This document shows positions 15,217 to 24,660 of a stretch of DNA of 64,000 nucleotides, piece after piece; position 1 is the stretch's first letter; every line of letters starts with the position of its first letter. The stretch spans positions 2,170,001 to 2,234,000 of the forward strand of contig NZ_CP062941.1 of the NCBI RefSeq assembly GCF_015101885.1. Reading direction: 5' to 3'. The DNA is from Massilia litorea (GTDB lineage Bacteria; Pseudomonadota; Gammaproteobacteria; Burkholderiales; Burkholderiaceae_D). The notes under the pieces are model-generated. The model saw only the letters and a program-made list of their open reading frames with translations, ran no database searches and was not told the DNA's origin. The position numbers were made by a program, and so were the translations under genes.

Positions 15217-16860
15217 ATGGGTTTATTCGATTTTCTAAGTAAAGAGCGCACCATCGCGGGACCGGGCTTCAACCGCTGGCTGGTGCCGCCGGCGGCGCTC
15301 GCGATCCACCTGTGCATCGGCATGGCCTACGGCTTCTCGGTGTTCTGGCTGCCGCTGTCGAAAGCGATCGGCATCACCGAGTCGCGCGCCTGCGCGGCCG
15401 ACATGGGCTTCATGGCCGAGATCTTCTCGACCACCTGCGACTGGAAGATCTCGATGCTCGGCTGGATGTTCACGCTGTTCTTCGTCTTCCTGGGCCTGGC
15501 TGCCTGGCTGTTCGGCGGCTGGCTCGAGCACGCCGGCCCGCGCAAGGCCGGTATCGTGTCGGCCGTGTGCTGGTGCGGCGGCCTGGTGATTTCAAGCCTG
15601 GGCATCTACACCCACCAGATCTGGCTGATGTGGATCGGTTCCGGCGTGATCGGCGGGATCGGCCTCGGCCTCGGCTACATCTCGCCCGTGTCGACGCTCA
15701 TCAAATGGTTCCCGGACCGCCGCGGCATGGCGACCGGCATGGCCATCATGGGCTTCGGCGGCGGCGCCATGATCGGCGCCCCGCTGGCCGACAAGCTGAT
15801 GAAGCATTTTGCTACCGCCACCTCGGTCGGCGTCTGGGAAACCTTCCTGGCCCTGGCCGCGATTTATTTCGTCTTCATGGTAGCGGGCGCACTGACCTAC
15901 CGCGTGCCTGCCTCGGGCTGGAAGCCTGCGGGCTGGACCCCGCCGGCGCAGACTGCCAACACGATGATCACCGCGCGCCACGTGCACGCCAGCCGCGTCT
16001 GGGGCATCCCGCAGTTCTGGCTGATCTGGGGCGTGCTGTTCCTGAACGTCTCGGCCGGCATCGGCATCCTGGGCATGGCCTCGCCGCTGCTGCAGGAAGT
16101 CTTCGGCGGCAAGCTGATCGGCGTCGACCTCGGCTTCAACGACCTCGACGCGGCGCAAAAGAGCCAGATCGCGGCGATCGCCGCCGGCTTCACCGGCCTG
16201 CTGTCGTTGTTCAACATCGGCGGCCGCTTCGCCTGGGCCTCGTGCTCGGACTACATCGGCCGCAAGGCGACCTATTTCGTGTTCCTGATCCTCGGTTTCT
16301 TCCTGTACGTGTCGATTCCGTCGATGGCGCACGCCGGCCAGCTGGCCTTGTTCGTCGGCTTCATTTGTATCATCCTGTCGATGTACGGCGGCGGTTTTTC
16401 GACCGTGCCTGCCTACCTGGCCGACCTGTTCGGCACGCAGATGGTGGGCGCGATCCACGGCCGCCTGCTGACGGCCTGGGCCGCGGCCGGTGTGCTGGGT
16501 CCGATCCTGATCAACTACATCCGCGAGTACCAGATCGCCCATGGCGTACCGAAGGCGCAAGCCTATGACATCACGATGTACGTGCTGGCCGGCCTGATCG
16601 TCGTCGGCATCGTGCTCAACACGATGATCCGCCCGCTGGCCGACAAGCACTTCATGACGGACGCCGAACTGGCGGCCGAGAAGAAGCTGGCGCATGAGCG
16701 CGACGTTTCCGCCGCGAGCGGCACCCGCGTCGGCGGCGGCAGCGGCAGCAGTGCCGCCAGCAGCCCGCTGGTCACGGCCTTTGCCTGGCTGGCGGTCGGC
16801 ATTCCGCTGATGTTCGGCGTGTGGGTGACGCTGCAGAAGGCGGCGGTGCTGTTCAAGTAA
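15217..16860 (+). CDS. OFA-family oxalate/formate antiporter (MFS)
   Basis: A 547-residue major facilitator with 12 hydrophobic segments and the OFA-type first helix (HLCIGMAYGFSVFWLPL). Characterised OFA members exchange extracellular oxalate for intracellular formate across the inner membrane. A Gly/Ser-rich stretch near residue 500 precedes a final hydrophobic segment that is extra compared with OxlT. The ATG has a strong GGAGGGGACA site. The gene opens the formate dehydrogenase block and is divergent from the ModE-like regulator, with a candidate operator in between. Given the neighbours, formate import or exchange is the likely job; no oxalate-degrading frc/oxc genes are in the window. 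Confidence 0.9.
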   Translation: MGLFDFLSKERTIAGPGFNRWLVPPAALAIHLCIGMAYGFSVFWLPLSKAIGITESRACAADMGFMAEIFSTTCDWKISMLGWMFTLFFVFLGLAAWLFGGWLEHAGPRKAGIVSAVCWCGGLVISSLGIYTHQIWLMWIGSGVIGGIGLGLGYISPVSTLIKWFPDRRGMATGMAIMGFGGGAMIGAPLADKLMKHFATATSVGVWETFLALAAIYFVFMVAGALTYRVPASGWKPAGWTPPAQTANTMITARHVHASRVWGIPQFWLIWGVLFLNVSAGIGILGMASPLLQEVFGGKLIGVDLGFNDLDAAQKSQIAAIAAGFTGLLSLFNIGGRFAWASCSDYIGRKATYFVFLILGFFLYVSIPSMAHAGQLALFVGFICIILSMYGGGFSTVPAYLADLFGTQMVGAIHGRLLTAWAAAGVLGPILINYIREYQIAHGVPKAQAYDITMYVLAGLIVVGIVLNTMIRPLADKHFMTDAELAAEKKLAHERDVSAASGTRVGGGSGSSAASSPLVTAFAWLAVGIPLMFGVWVTLQKAAVLFK

Positions 16861-16880
16861 TCGCTGTTCTGGCGGTGAAC

Positions 16881-16964
16881 GCGTGGGCTCGGGAGCCCAC
16901 CCTACGGTGCACAACAGTTCGTAGGGTGGAGTCCTGACTCCACGCGGTGCACCGTTCGCAACAC
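16881..16964. repeat. Dispersed palindromic repeat, copy 2 (inverted pair)
   Basis: GCGTGGGCTC-GGGAGCCCACCCTACGG is followed by GTAGGGTGGAGTC-CTGACTCCACGCGG in the opposite sense. It separates the antiporter from the fds genes and could attenuate read-through between them. Confidence 0.85.
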
Positions 16965-17013
16965 CGCGGCATCAACGACCAACCAACGTAATATCGAACA
17001 ACTGGGACGAATC

Positions 17014-18729
17014 ATGAACCACCCCATCATCCCGATCGCCGTCGCCAACGCCGGCGCCAGCCGCCAGCGCAAACGCGAAGCCCCGAAAGGCCGCCGCGTC
17101 GACCCGCAGGCCCTCGCCGAAGTCCAGGCCCTGCTCGGCGGCGCGTCAACCCAGCGCGACCTCCTGATCGAGCACCTGCACAAGATCCAGGACCATTTCG
17201 GCTGCCTGTCGAGCGCCCACATGGCCGCGCTCGCGCAAGAAATGCGCCTGGCGCAGACCGAGGTCTACGAGGTCGCCACCTTCTACCACCACTTCGACGT
17301 GGTCAAGGAAGGCGAAGCCGCCCCGGCGGCACTGACGGTGCGCGTCTGCGCCGGCCTCTCGTGCGAGATGGCGGGCGCCCGCGAACTGCTGGACAAACTC
17401 CCGGCGCTGCTCGGCCGCGAGGTGCGCCTGCTCGAAGCGCCCTGCATCGGCCGCTGCGAACAGGCGCCGGCGGCGGTGGTGGGGCAGCATGCGGTCCCGC
17501 ATGCGACGGCCGAGAAGGTGGCCGCGAAAGCAGCCGCCGGAGTGACGCCTGACGAGATCCCGGGCCATGCCGACTATGCGACTTACCGCCGCGCCGGCGG
17601 CTACCAGCTGCTGCGCGACTGCGTCGCAGGCCTGCGCGACGTCGAACAGGTGATCGGCACGCTGGAAGCCTCCGGCCTGCGCGGCCTGGGCGGCGCCGGT
17701 TTCCCACTGGGCCGCAAATGGCGCATCGTGCGTGCCGAGGCCGGCCCGCGCCTGATGGCGATTAACATCGACGAAGGCGAGCCGGGCACCTTCAAAGACC
17801 GCGTCTACCTCGAGCGTGACCCGCACCGCTTCCTGGAAGGCGCCCTGATCGCCGCCTGGGCGGTCGGCATCGAGGCCATCTACATTTATTTGCGCGACGA
17901 ATACCACGGCTGCCGCGCCATGCTGGAAGCCGAGCTCGAAAAACTGCGTCTTGATCCGCCGGTGCAGGGCATGCCGCCGATTCACCTGCGGCGCGGCGCG
18001 GGAGCGTACATCTGCGGCGAAGAGTCGGCCATGATCGAATCGATCGAGGGCAAGCGCGGCATGCCGAGATTGCGTCCGCCCTATGTGGCGCAGGTCGGCC
18101 TGTTCGGCCGTCCTACGCTGGAACACAATTTCGAGTCCCTGCACTGGGTGCGCGAGATCCTGGAACGCGGCGGCGACTGGTTCGCCAGTTTCGGCCGCAA
18201 CGGCCGGCGCGGGCTGCGTTCGTTCTCGGTCTCGGGCCGCGTCAAGGAGCCGGGCGTCAAACTCGCCCCGGCCGGCATCACGATCACGGAACTGATCAAT
18301 GAATACTGCGGCGGCATGCAGGACGGGCACAGTTTCTATGCCTACCTGCCGGGTGGCGCCTCGGGCGGCATCCTGCCGGCCAGCATGGGCGACATCCCGC
18401 TCGACTTCGATACGCTGCAGCCCTACGGCTGCTTCATCGGCTCGGCCGCCGTCGTGGTGCTGTCGGATCGCGACAGCGCCAGCGCCGCCGCCCGCAACAC
18501 GCTCGCCTTCTTCAAGGACGAGTCCTGCGGCCAGTGCACGCCCTGCCGCAACGGCACCGCCAAGGCGCTCGACATCATCAACAAGCCGGTCTGGGACGTG
18601 CCGCTGCTGGGCGAACTGTCGCAGGTGATGCGCGACGCGTCGATCTGCGGCCTCGGCCAGGCCGCGCCGAATCCCTTCGACTGCGTCATCAAGTACTTCC
18701 CGCACGAGCTGGAGGCAGTGAAATCATGA
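17014..18729 (+). CDS. fdsB: Formate dehydrogenase beta subunit, FdsG-FdsB (NuoE-NuoF-like) fusion
   Basis: A 571-residue NAD-reducing subunit of the soluble formate dehydrogenase. Residues 30-160 are NuoE/FdsG-like with four Cys for a 2Fe-2S cluster (112, 117, 144, 148). The rest is NuoF-like: the FMN motif GLRGLGGAGFPLGRKW, the NADH-binding GAGAYICGEESA, and the 4Fe-4S ligands in ESCGQCTPCRNG with a later Cys in SICGLGQ. There is no separate fdsG, so this one polypeptide supplies both functions. It passes electrons from FdsA to NAD+ in the cytoplasm. The stop overlaps the fdsA start (ATGA). Confidence 0.92.
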   Translation: MNHPIIPIAVANAGASRQRKREAPKGRRVDPQALAEVQALLGGASTQRDLLIEHLHKIQDHFGCLSSAHMAALAQEMRLAQTEVYEVATFYHHFDVVKEGEAAPAALTVRVCAGLSCEMAGARELLDKLPALLGREVRLLEAPCIGRCEQAPAAVVGQHAVPHATAEKVAAKAAAGVTPDEIPGHADYATYRRAGGYQLLRDCVAGLRDVEQVIGTLEASGLRGLGGAGFPLGRKWRIVRAEAGPRLMAINIDEGEPGTFKDRVYLERDPHRFLEGALIAAWAVGIEAIYIYLRDEYHGCRAMLEAELEKLRLDPPVQGMPPIHLRRGAGAYICGEESAMIESIEGKRGMPRLRPPYVAQVGLFGRPTLEHNFESLHWVREILERGGDWFASFGRNGRRGLRSFSVSGRVKEPGVKLAPAGITITELINEYCGGMQDGHSFYAYLPGGASGGILPASMGDIPLDFDTLQPYGCFIGSAAVVVLSDRDSASAAARNTLAFFKDESCGQCTPCRNGTAKALDIINKPVWDVPLLGELSQVMRDASICGLGQAAPNPFDCVIKYFPHELEAVKS

Positions 18730-21527
18730 ATGCGATTATCCGTACCGTTTCGTTCGAACTCAATGGCCGTGTCGTCGAGGCGCTGCCGCACGAGACCCTG
18801 ATCGAGGTCGCAGGCCGCGAGGGCATCGAGATCCCGCGCCTGTGCTACAAGGAAGGCCTGGAGGCCGTCGGCAACTGCCGCTCCTGCATGGTCGAGATCG
18901 ACGGCGAGCGCGTTCTCGCGCCATCCTGCTGCCGCCACCCGAGCCAGGGCATGAAGGTCAGCACCGACAGCACGCGTGCCGTGTCCGCGCAAAAGATGGT
19001 GCTCGAGCTGCTGCTGGCCGACATGCCGGAAGCCGAGTACACGCGCAAGAACGAAGTCGACCTCTGGGCCGAAAAACTCGGCGTCGGCAAGCCGCGCTTC
19101 GTTTCCACCCGCCGCCAGCCCCAGATCGATGCGACCCACGCCGCGATCACGGTCAACCTCGATGCCTGCATCCAGTGCACCCGCTGCGTGCGCGCCTGCC
19201 GCGACGAGCAGGTCAATGACGTCATCGGCCTGGCATTCCGCGGCGAGAACGCGAAGATCGTGTTCGACCAGGACGACCCGATGGGCGCCTCCACCTGCGT
19301 GGCCTGCGGCGAATGCGTGCAGGCCTGCCCGACCGGCGCCCTGATGCCGGCGCGCGAGGTGGCGCTGAACATCCCGGACAAACAGGTCGACTCGGTCTGC
19401 CCGTATTGCGGCGTCGGCTGCCAGCTGACCTATAACATCAAGGACAACAAGATCCTGTACGTGGAAGGCCGCAACGGCCCGGCCAACCTGGGACGCCTGT
19501 GCGTCAAGGGCCGCTACGGCTTCGACTACGCGCACCATCCGCACCGCCTGACGAAACCGCTGATCCGCCGTGAAGGCATGCCGAAGAACGGCGAGTTCAC
19601 GATGGACCCGGACCGCGTACTGGACGTCTTCCGCGAAGCGACCTGGGAAGAAGCGCTGGCGCTGGCCGGCGGCAAGCTGGCCGCCATCCGCGACACGCAT
19701 GGCGGCAATGCGCTGGCCGGCTTCGGCTCGGCCAAGGGCAGCAACGAAGAGGCCTACCTGTTCCAGAAGCTGGTGCGCACCGGCTTCGGCACCAACAACG
19801 TCGACCACTGCACGCGCCTGTGCCACGCTTCCTCGGTCTCGGCCCTGCTGGAAGGGATCGGCTCGGGCGCCGTCTCGAACCCGGTGATGGACGTGACACG
19901 CGCCGAGGTCATCCTCATCATCGGCGCCAACCCGACCGTGAATCACCCGGTGGCCGCCACCTGGATCAAGAATGCCGTGCGTACGGGCGCGAAACTCATC
20001 GTGCTCGATCCGCGCCGCTCGGAACTGGCGCGCCACGCGCACCGCTACCTGCAGTTCAAGCCCGACATGGATGTGGCGCTGCTGAACGCCATGATGCACG
20101 TGATCGTGACCGAAAAACTGGTCGACGCCGACTTCATCGCCAGCCGCACGGTCGGCTACGCCGACCTCGAAGCGAACGTTGCCGACTACAGCCCGGAAGC
20201 GATGGCCCCGATCTGCGGCATCGACGCCGAGACCATCCGCTACGTGGCGCGCCTGTACGCCACCTCGAAGGGATCGATGATCCTGTGGGGCATGGGCGTC
20301 TCGCAGCACGTGCACGGCACGGACAATGCGCGCTGCCTGATTGCCCTTGCCCTGATGACCGGCCAGATCGGCCGTCCCGGCACCGGCCTGCACCCATTGC
20401 GCGGCCAGAACAACGTGCAGGGTGCGTCGGATGCCGGCCTGATCCCGATGATGCTGCCGGACTACCAGCGCGTCGACAACCCGGCCGCGCGCGAGAAGTT
20501 CGAGAAGGCCTGGGGCGCAACCCTCGATCCGAAGCCCGGTCTCACCGTGGTCGAGATCATGGATGCGATCGACCATGGCCAGATCCGCGGCATGTACATC
20601 ATGGGCGAAAATCCGGCGATGTCCGACCCGGACGCGAACCACGCGCGCGCCGCGCTGGCCGCCCTGGAACACCTGGTGGTGCAGGACATCTTCCTGACCG
20701 AGACCGCCTACCTCGCCGACGTGATCCTGCCGGCCTCCGCCTTCCCGGAAAAAACCGGCACGTTCACCAATACCGACCGCCTGGTCCAGCTGGGCCGGCA
20801 GGCGATCGACCCGCCCGGTGACGCGAAGCAGGACCTGTGGATCATCCAGCAGATCGCGAACCGCCTCGGCCTGCCGTGGAACTACGGCCATGTGTCGGAA
20901 GTCTTCGACGAGATGCGCCACACGATGGCCAGCATCGGCGGCATCACCTGGGAGCGCCTGGAGAAGAATGGCGCCGTCGTCTACCCGTGCATGAACGAGG
21001 GCGACGTCGGTCAGCCGGTGGTGTTCACCGACCAGTTCCCGCGCGAGGGAGGCAAGGCGCGCTTCGTGCCGGCCGATATCATCCCGGCCGACGAGCGTCC
21101 CGATCTTGAATACCCGATGGTGCTGATCACGGGCCGCCAGCTCGAGCACTGGCATACCGGCAGCATGACCCGCCGTGCCACCGTGCTCGACGCGATCGAG
21201 CCCGATCCGGTGGCCCTGGTGCACCCGCTCGACCTGGAACGCCTTGGCATCGCACCGGGCGCGCCGATCACGATCGCCTCGCGCCGTGGCGAAGTGGTGC
21301 TGTATGCGCGCGCCGACGACAGCTCGCCGGTAGGGGCGATCTTCGTCCCGTTCTGCTACTACGAGGCGGCGATCAACCGGCTGACGAATGCCGCGCTCGA
21401 CCCCTACGGGAAGATCCCGGAGTTCAAGTATTGCGCAATTAAAGTCACGCCGGGCGGGGAGGTCGCACACCAGAGCAGCTACGGTGGCGGCCAAATCCTG
21501 GCCGGCATGGCACAATTGGCAACATGA
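18726..21527 (+). CDS. fdsA: NAD-dependent formate dehydrogenase catalytic subunit alpha
   Basis: A 933-residue molybdenum/tungsten bis-MGD enzyme that oxidises formate to CO2. The N-terminal NuoG-like part has 2Fe-2S cysteines 40, 51, 54 and 68. Two ferredoxin-like 4Fe-4S motifs follow (CIQCTRCVRACR and CVACGECVQACP), then the MGD-domain 4Fe-4S motif CPYCGVGC. The active-site Cys is in VDHCTRLCH; no in-frame TGA occurs, so it is not a selenoprotein. A C-terminal dinucleotide-binding domain closes the protein. I used ATG 18726, which overlaps the upstream stop; a longer frame to 18534 lies inside fdsB. FdhD follows with a four-base overlap. Confidence 0.95.
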   Translation: MNAIIRTVSFELNGRVVEALPHETLIEVAGREGIEIPRLCYKEGLEAVGNCRSCMVEIDGERVLAPSCCRHPSQGMKVSTDSTRAVSAQKMVLELLLADMPEAEYTRKNEVDLWAEKLGVGKPRFVSTRRQPQIDATHAAITVNLDACIQCTRCVRACRDEQVNDVIGLAFRGENAKIVFDQDDPMGASTCVACGECVQACPTGALMPAREVALNIPDKQVDSVCPYCGVGCQLTYNIKDNKILYVEGRNGPANLGRLCVKGRYGFDYAHHPHRLTKPLIRREGMPKNGEFTMDPDRVLDVFREATWEEALALAGGKLAAIRDTHGGNALAGFGSAKGSNEEAYLFQKLVRTGFGTNNVDHCTRLCHASSVSALLEGIGSGAVSNPVMDVTRAEVILIIGANPTVNHPVAATWIKNAVRTGAKLIVLDPRRSELARHAHRYLQFKPDMDVALLNAMMHVIVTEKLVDADFIASRTVGYADLEANVADYSPEAMAPICGIDAETIRYVARLYATSKGSMILWGMGVSQHVHGTDNARCLIALALMTGQIGRPGTGLHPLRGQNNVQGASDAGLIPMMLPDYQRVDNPAAREKFEKAWGATLDPKPGLTVVEIMDAIDHGQIRGMYIMGENPAMSDPDANHARAALAALEHLVVQDIFLTETAYLADVILPASAFPEKTGTFTNTDRLVQLGRQAIDPPGDAKQDLWIIQQIANRLGLPWNYGHVSEVFDEMRHTMASIGGITWERLEKNGAVVYPCMNEGDVGQPVVFTDQFPREGGKARFVPADIIPADERPDLEYPMVLITGRQLEHWHTGSMTRRATVLDAIEPDPVALVHPLDLERLGIAPGAPITIASRRGEVVLYARADDSSPVGAIFVPFCYYEAAINRLTNAALDPYGKIPEFKYCAIKVTPGGEVAHQSSYGGGQILAGMAQLAT

Positions 21528-22411
21528 ACTGTCCCGACCTGCCACCGTCTTTACCAAATGCGCGCCCGATCCTCTCCGATGCACGCGCCCACCTTACCCA
21601 CGAGGTGAGCGTGCTCGACGAGCGAGGCCGCGCATCGACGATCTCGATTCCGGCCGAGCGCCCGCTGACGGTGTACGTCGACAAGCGCGAGCTGGTTACC
21701 CTGATGACTCTCGGGGGCGCGCCCGAAGCCCTGACCCTGGGCTACCTGCGCAACCAGCGCCTGGTGCGCTCGATCGAGGACGTGGTGTCGGTGCAGGTCG
21801 ACTGGTCGGTCGATGCGGTGGCGGTCGTTACCCGCAACGGCATCGCCGACGTCGAAGAGCGCACGGCGAAGAAGGTCGTCACCACCGGCTGCGGCCAGGG
21901 GTCGGTCTTCGGCGGGCTGATGGATGAAGTCGACAAGATCGCGCTGCCTGTTGAGGCGAGATTGAAACAGTCGGTGGTCTACCGCATCGTCGAGACCATC
22001 CGCACCCAGCAATCGATCTATAAACAGGCGGGCTCGGTGCACGGCTGCGCGCTGTTCTCGAACACGGGCGAGCTGCTGTATTTCGTCGAGGATGTGGGCC
22101 GCCACAACGCCGTCGATGCGATCGCGGGACTGATGTGGCTGGAGGGAATGCGCGGCGAAGATAAAGTGTTTTATACGACGGGCCGCCTGACCTCGGAAAT
22201 GGTGATCAAGGGTGCCCAGATGGGCATTCCCTTCCTGCTGTCGCGCTCGGGCACCACGCAGATGGGGCATATGGTGGCGGAGAAGGTCGGCATGTCGCTG
22301 CTGGCGCGCTGCACCGGCAAGCATTTCCTGCTGCTGGCCGGGCAGGAGCGGCTCGTCTTTGAGCCCGAACTGCTCGAGCTTCCCCCCGCCGCACGGCCGG
22401 CCGCAGTGTAG
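21524..22411 (+). CDS. fdhD: Formate dehydrogenase accessory sulfurtransferase FdhD
   Basis: A 295-residue cytoplasmic chaperone that carries sulfur from IscS-type desulfurase to the MGD cofactor of formate dehydrogenase. The family features are the early SIPAERPLTVYVD strand, the loop Cys in TTGCGQGSVFG (only one Cys here, where many homologs have CxxC), HGCALF, EDVGRHNAVDA and TTGRLTSEM. It starts inside the fdsA stop (ATGA), which fits coupled expression with its client. Confidence 0.93.
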   Translation: MNCPDLPPSLPNARPILSDARAHLTHEVSVLDERGRASTISIPAERPLTVYVDKRELVTLMTLGGAPEALTLGYLRNQRLVRSIEDVVSVQVDWSVDAVAVVTRNGIADVEERTAKKVVTTGCGQGSVFGGLMDEVDKIALPVEARLKQSVVYRIVETIRTQQSIYKQAGSVHGCALFSNTGELLYFVEDVGRHNAVDAIAGLMWLEGMRGEDKVFYTTGRLTSEMVIKGAQMGIPFLLSRSGTTQMGHMVAEKVGMSLLARCTGKHFLLLAGQERLVFEPELLELPPAARPAAV

Positions 22412-22418
22412 CCCATCC

Positions 22419-23126
22419 ATGCCGTTGTTCGACGCCACGGCGCACGCCTTCGCGCTGCTGTTTTCCGGCGACGCGGCCCTGTGGCGCATCATCTGGGTCT
22501 CCCTCAAAACCAGCGTCATCGGCCTGCTGCTGGCCACGCCGCCCGCGGTGCTGCTCGGTTACGCGATCGCGATGCACCGCTTCCCGGGCCGCCGCATCGC
22601 GATCTGGCTGGCGCAATGCGCCTTGTCCCTGCCGACGGTCCTGATTGGCCTGCTGCTGTATTTGCTGCTGTCGCGCCGCGGTCCGCTCGGGCCGCTGGAA
22701 TGGCTGTTCTCGCAGTCGGGCATCATTCTCGGCCAGTTCGTGGTCGGCCTGCCGGTGCTGCTGGCCTTTACGCTGGCGGCGGTGCAGGCGCTCGACGCCC
22801 GCTATGCCGAGACCGCACGGGCGCTGGGCGCCTCGCGCTGGCGGGTCATGGCCACCGTGCTGCACGAAGCGCGCTACGGCGTGATGGCGGCCGTGATCAG
22901 CGGCTTCGGACGCGTCATCTCGGAAGTCGGCTGCGCCCTGATGGTGGGCGGGAACATCGAAGGCGAGACGCGCACCATCACGACCGCGATCGCGCTCGAG
23001 ACCAGCAAGGGTGACTTCGCGCAGGGGATCGCGCTGGGCATCGTGCTGGTGGCGCTGGCGCTGCTGATGAACGGGGCCCTGATGCTGCTGCAGGGCGAAG
23101 CGCATACGGCGGGAGGAAGAACATGA
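22419..23126 (+). CDS. tupB: Tungstate ABC transporter permease TupB
   Basis: A 235-residue inner-membrane permease with about five or six hydrophobic segments and the ABC-coupling motif ETARALGASRWRVMATVL (the EAA loop). The TupB-type length and its place before TupC and TupA support tungstate over molybdate transport. ATG 22419 lies seven bases after the fdhD stop; a longer frame from 22212 runs inside fdhD and is rejected. Its stop overlaps the tupC start. Confidence 0.88.
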   Translation: MPLFDATAHAFALLFSGDAALWRIIWVSLKTSVIGLLLATPPAVLLGYAIAMHRFPGRRIAIWLAQCALSLPTVLIGLLLYLLLSRRGPLGPLEWLFSQSGIILGQFVVGLPVLLAFTLAAVQALDARYAETARALGASRWRVMATVLHEARYGVMAAVISGFGRVISEVGCALMVGGNIEGETRTITTAIALETSKGDFAQGIALGIVLVALALLMNGALMLLQGEAHTAGGRT

Positions 23127-23806
23127 GTGCGCTCATGACCGTGCGCGGCCTGAAAAAGCGCCATGGCGAACGCCTGCTGTTCGACATCGACGAGCTGACC
23201 CTGGAGACGGCCAGCGCCTATGTACTGACCGGCGCCAACGGCGTCGGCAAAAGCACGCTGCTGCGCGTGCTGGCCGGGCTCGACACCGCGCAGGTCGCGA
23301 GTGCCGCCTTCGAGGGCACACCCGTCGCGCTGCACCCGTACCCGGCGGCGCTGCGCCGGGCCATCGTCTACGTGCACCAGCATCCGATCATGTTCTCGAC
23401 CAGCGTCGCCGACAACATCGGCTACGGCCTGGCGGCGCGCGGCGAACCGAAGGCGCGCATTGCGCAGCGCGTGGAAGATGCGATGGCCTGGGCGGGCGTA
23501 AGCTACCTGCAGGGCACCGACCCGGCGCGCCTGTCCGGCGGCGAGAAGCAGCGCGTGGCGCTGGCGCGGGCGCGCGTGCTGCAACCGCGCCTGCTGCTGC
23601 TCGACGAGCCCACCGCGAACCTCGACGGCGCGGCGCGCGAACAGGTGATCGCGCTGATCCCGACCCTGATGGAACAGGGCACGACCGTGGTCATGGCCTG
23701 CCATGACCGCGACCTGATCGGACTGCCCGGCGTACGCCGCCTGAAACTGCGCGACGGGCATCTCGAATACCGCACCAACAAAGGAGAAACCGATGAAACG
23801 CCGTAA
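23123..23806 (+). CDS. tupC: Tungstate ABC transporter ATPase TupC
   Basis: A 227-residue ABC ATPase with Walker A LTGANGVGKST, signature LSGGEKQRVALARA, Walker B LLLLDEPTANLD and the switch His in ACHDRDL. It lacks the C-terminal TOBE domain of ModC, which agrees with TupC. It overlaps tupB by four bases and tupA by 14 bases, so the three are one translational unit. Confidence 0.9.
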   Translation: MSALMTVRGLKKRHGERLLFDIDELTLETASAYVLTGANGVGKSTLLRVLAGLDTAQVASAAFEGTPVALHPYPAALRRAIVYVHQHPIMFSTSVADNIGYGLAARGEPKARIAQRVEDAMAWAGVSYLQGTDPARLSGGEKQRVALARARVLQPRLLLLDEPTANLDGAAREQVIALIPTLMEQGTTVVMACHDRDLIGLPGVRRLKLRDGHLEYRTNKGETDETP

Positions 23807-24599
23807 CCTGCTCGCCGTCCTGCTGTGCGCCGGCCTTGCTTCGCCCTTCGCCATGGCGCAGAACGTGCTGCGCCTGTCGACCACCACCAGCACCGAGAAC
23901 TCGGGCCTGCTGGCGTATTTGCTGCCGGCCTTCGAAGCGAAGACCGGCATCAAGGTCAACGTGATCTCGGTCGGCACCGGCAAGGCGCTCGAGCTGGGCA
24001 AGAACGGCGACGTCGACGTGACCCTGGTGCACGCGCGGGCGCTGGAAGACAAGTTCGTGCTCGATGGCTGGGGCGTCGACCGCCGCGACGTGATGTACAA
24101 CGATTTTATCGTCGTCGGTCCCGAGTCCGATCCGGCCGGGGTGAAGGGCAACAAGGACGTGATCGCCGCCTTCAACAAGATCGCGGCCAGCGGGGTGAAG
24201 TTCATCTCGCGCGGCGACAATTCCGGCACCGACGTGATGGAGAAGGGCTACTGGCAGGCGGCCGGCACCAGGCCGGCGGGCGCGCGCTATGTGTCGGCCG
24301 GCCTGGGCATGGGCGAGGTGCTCAACATGGCCGCCGAAATGCGCGCCTACACGCTGACCGACCGCGCCACTTATGGCGCCTACAAAGCCAGGACCGGCCT
24401 CGCCATCCTGGTCGAAGGCGACAAGCGCATGTTCAATCCCTACGGCATCATCGCCGTCAATCCGGCGAAGCACCCGGGGGTGAACTACAAGGGCGCGAAG
24501 CAGCTGATCGAGTGGATCACCTCGAACGAAGGGCAGGCGCGCATCGCCGCGTTCAAGCCGGCCGGCGAGCAGCTGTTTTTTCCGACCGCGATCCGCTGA
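23793..24599 (+). CDS. tupA: Tungstate-binding periplasmic protein TupA
   Basis: A 268-residue solute-binding protein with a signal peptide cut near MAQN. The mature start carries LSTTTSTENSGLL, the oxyanion-contacting signature of TupA/WtpA-like proteins, and GDNSGTDVMEKGYW further on, which lines the second half of the site. TupA binds tungstate far more tightly than molybdate in characterised examples; here the specificity is inferred. With TupBC it would supply metal for the formate dehydrogenase. A terminator follows the stop by about 20 bases. Confidence 0.92.
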   Translation: MKRRNLLAVLLCAGLASPFAMAQNVLRLSTTTSTENSGLLAYLLPAFEAKTGIKVNVISVGTGKALELGKNGDVDVTLVHARALEDKFVLDGWGVDRRDVMYNDFIVVGPESDPAGVKGNKDVIAAFNKIAASGVKFISRGDNSGTDVMEKGYWQAAGTRPAGARYVSAGLGMGEVLNMAAEMRAYTLTDRATYGAYKARTGLAILVEGDKRMFNPYGIIAVNPAKHPGVNYKGAKQLIEWITSNEGQARIAAFKPAGEQLFFPTAIR

Positions 24600-24617
24600 G
24601 CGGTAGCTGCGGGAACG

Positions 24618-24644
24618 AAAAAAGCGGCCGAGGCCGCTTTTTTT
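24618..24644. terminator. Rho-independent terminator, bidirectional
   Basis: AAAAAAGCGGCC-GA-GGCCGCTTTTTTT forms a stable GC stem with A and T runs on both sides. It sits between tupA and the convergent PEP-CTERM gene and can end both transcripts. Confidence 0.9.
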
Positions 24645-24660
24645 ATGTGCGCTTCGCCGC

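Noticed and set aside
18726..21527. FdsA as NuoG of respiratory complex I.
   Set aside because: The MGD-domain motif, active-site VDHCTRLCH and adjoining fdhD fit formate dehydrogenase; no other nuo genes are present.
18423..21584. A 1053-codon open frame on the minus strand opposite fdsA.
   Set aside because: It is a mirror of the highly biased codons of fdsB/fdsA; the protein is rich in Arg, His, Ala and Val with no domain, and the plus strand has unambiguous enzymes.
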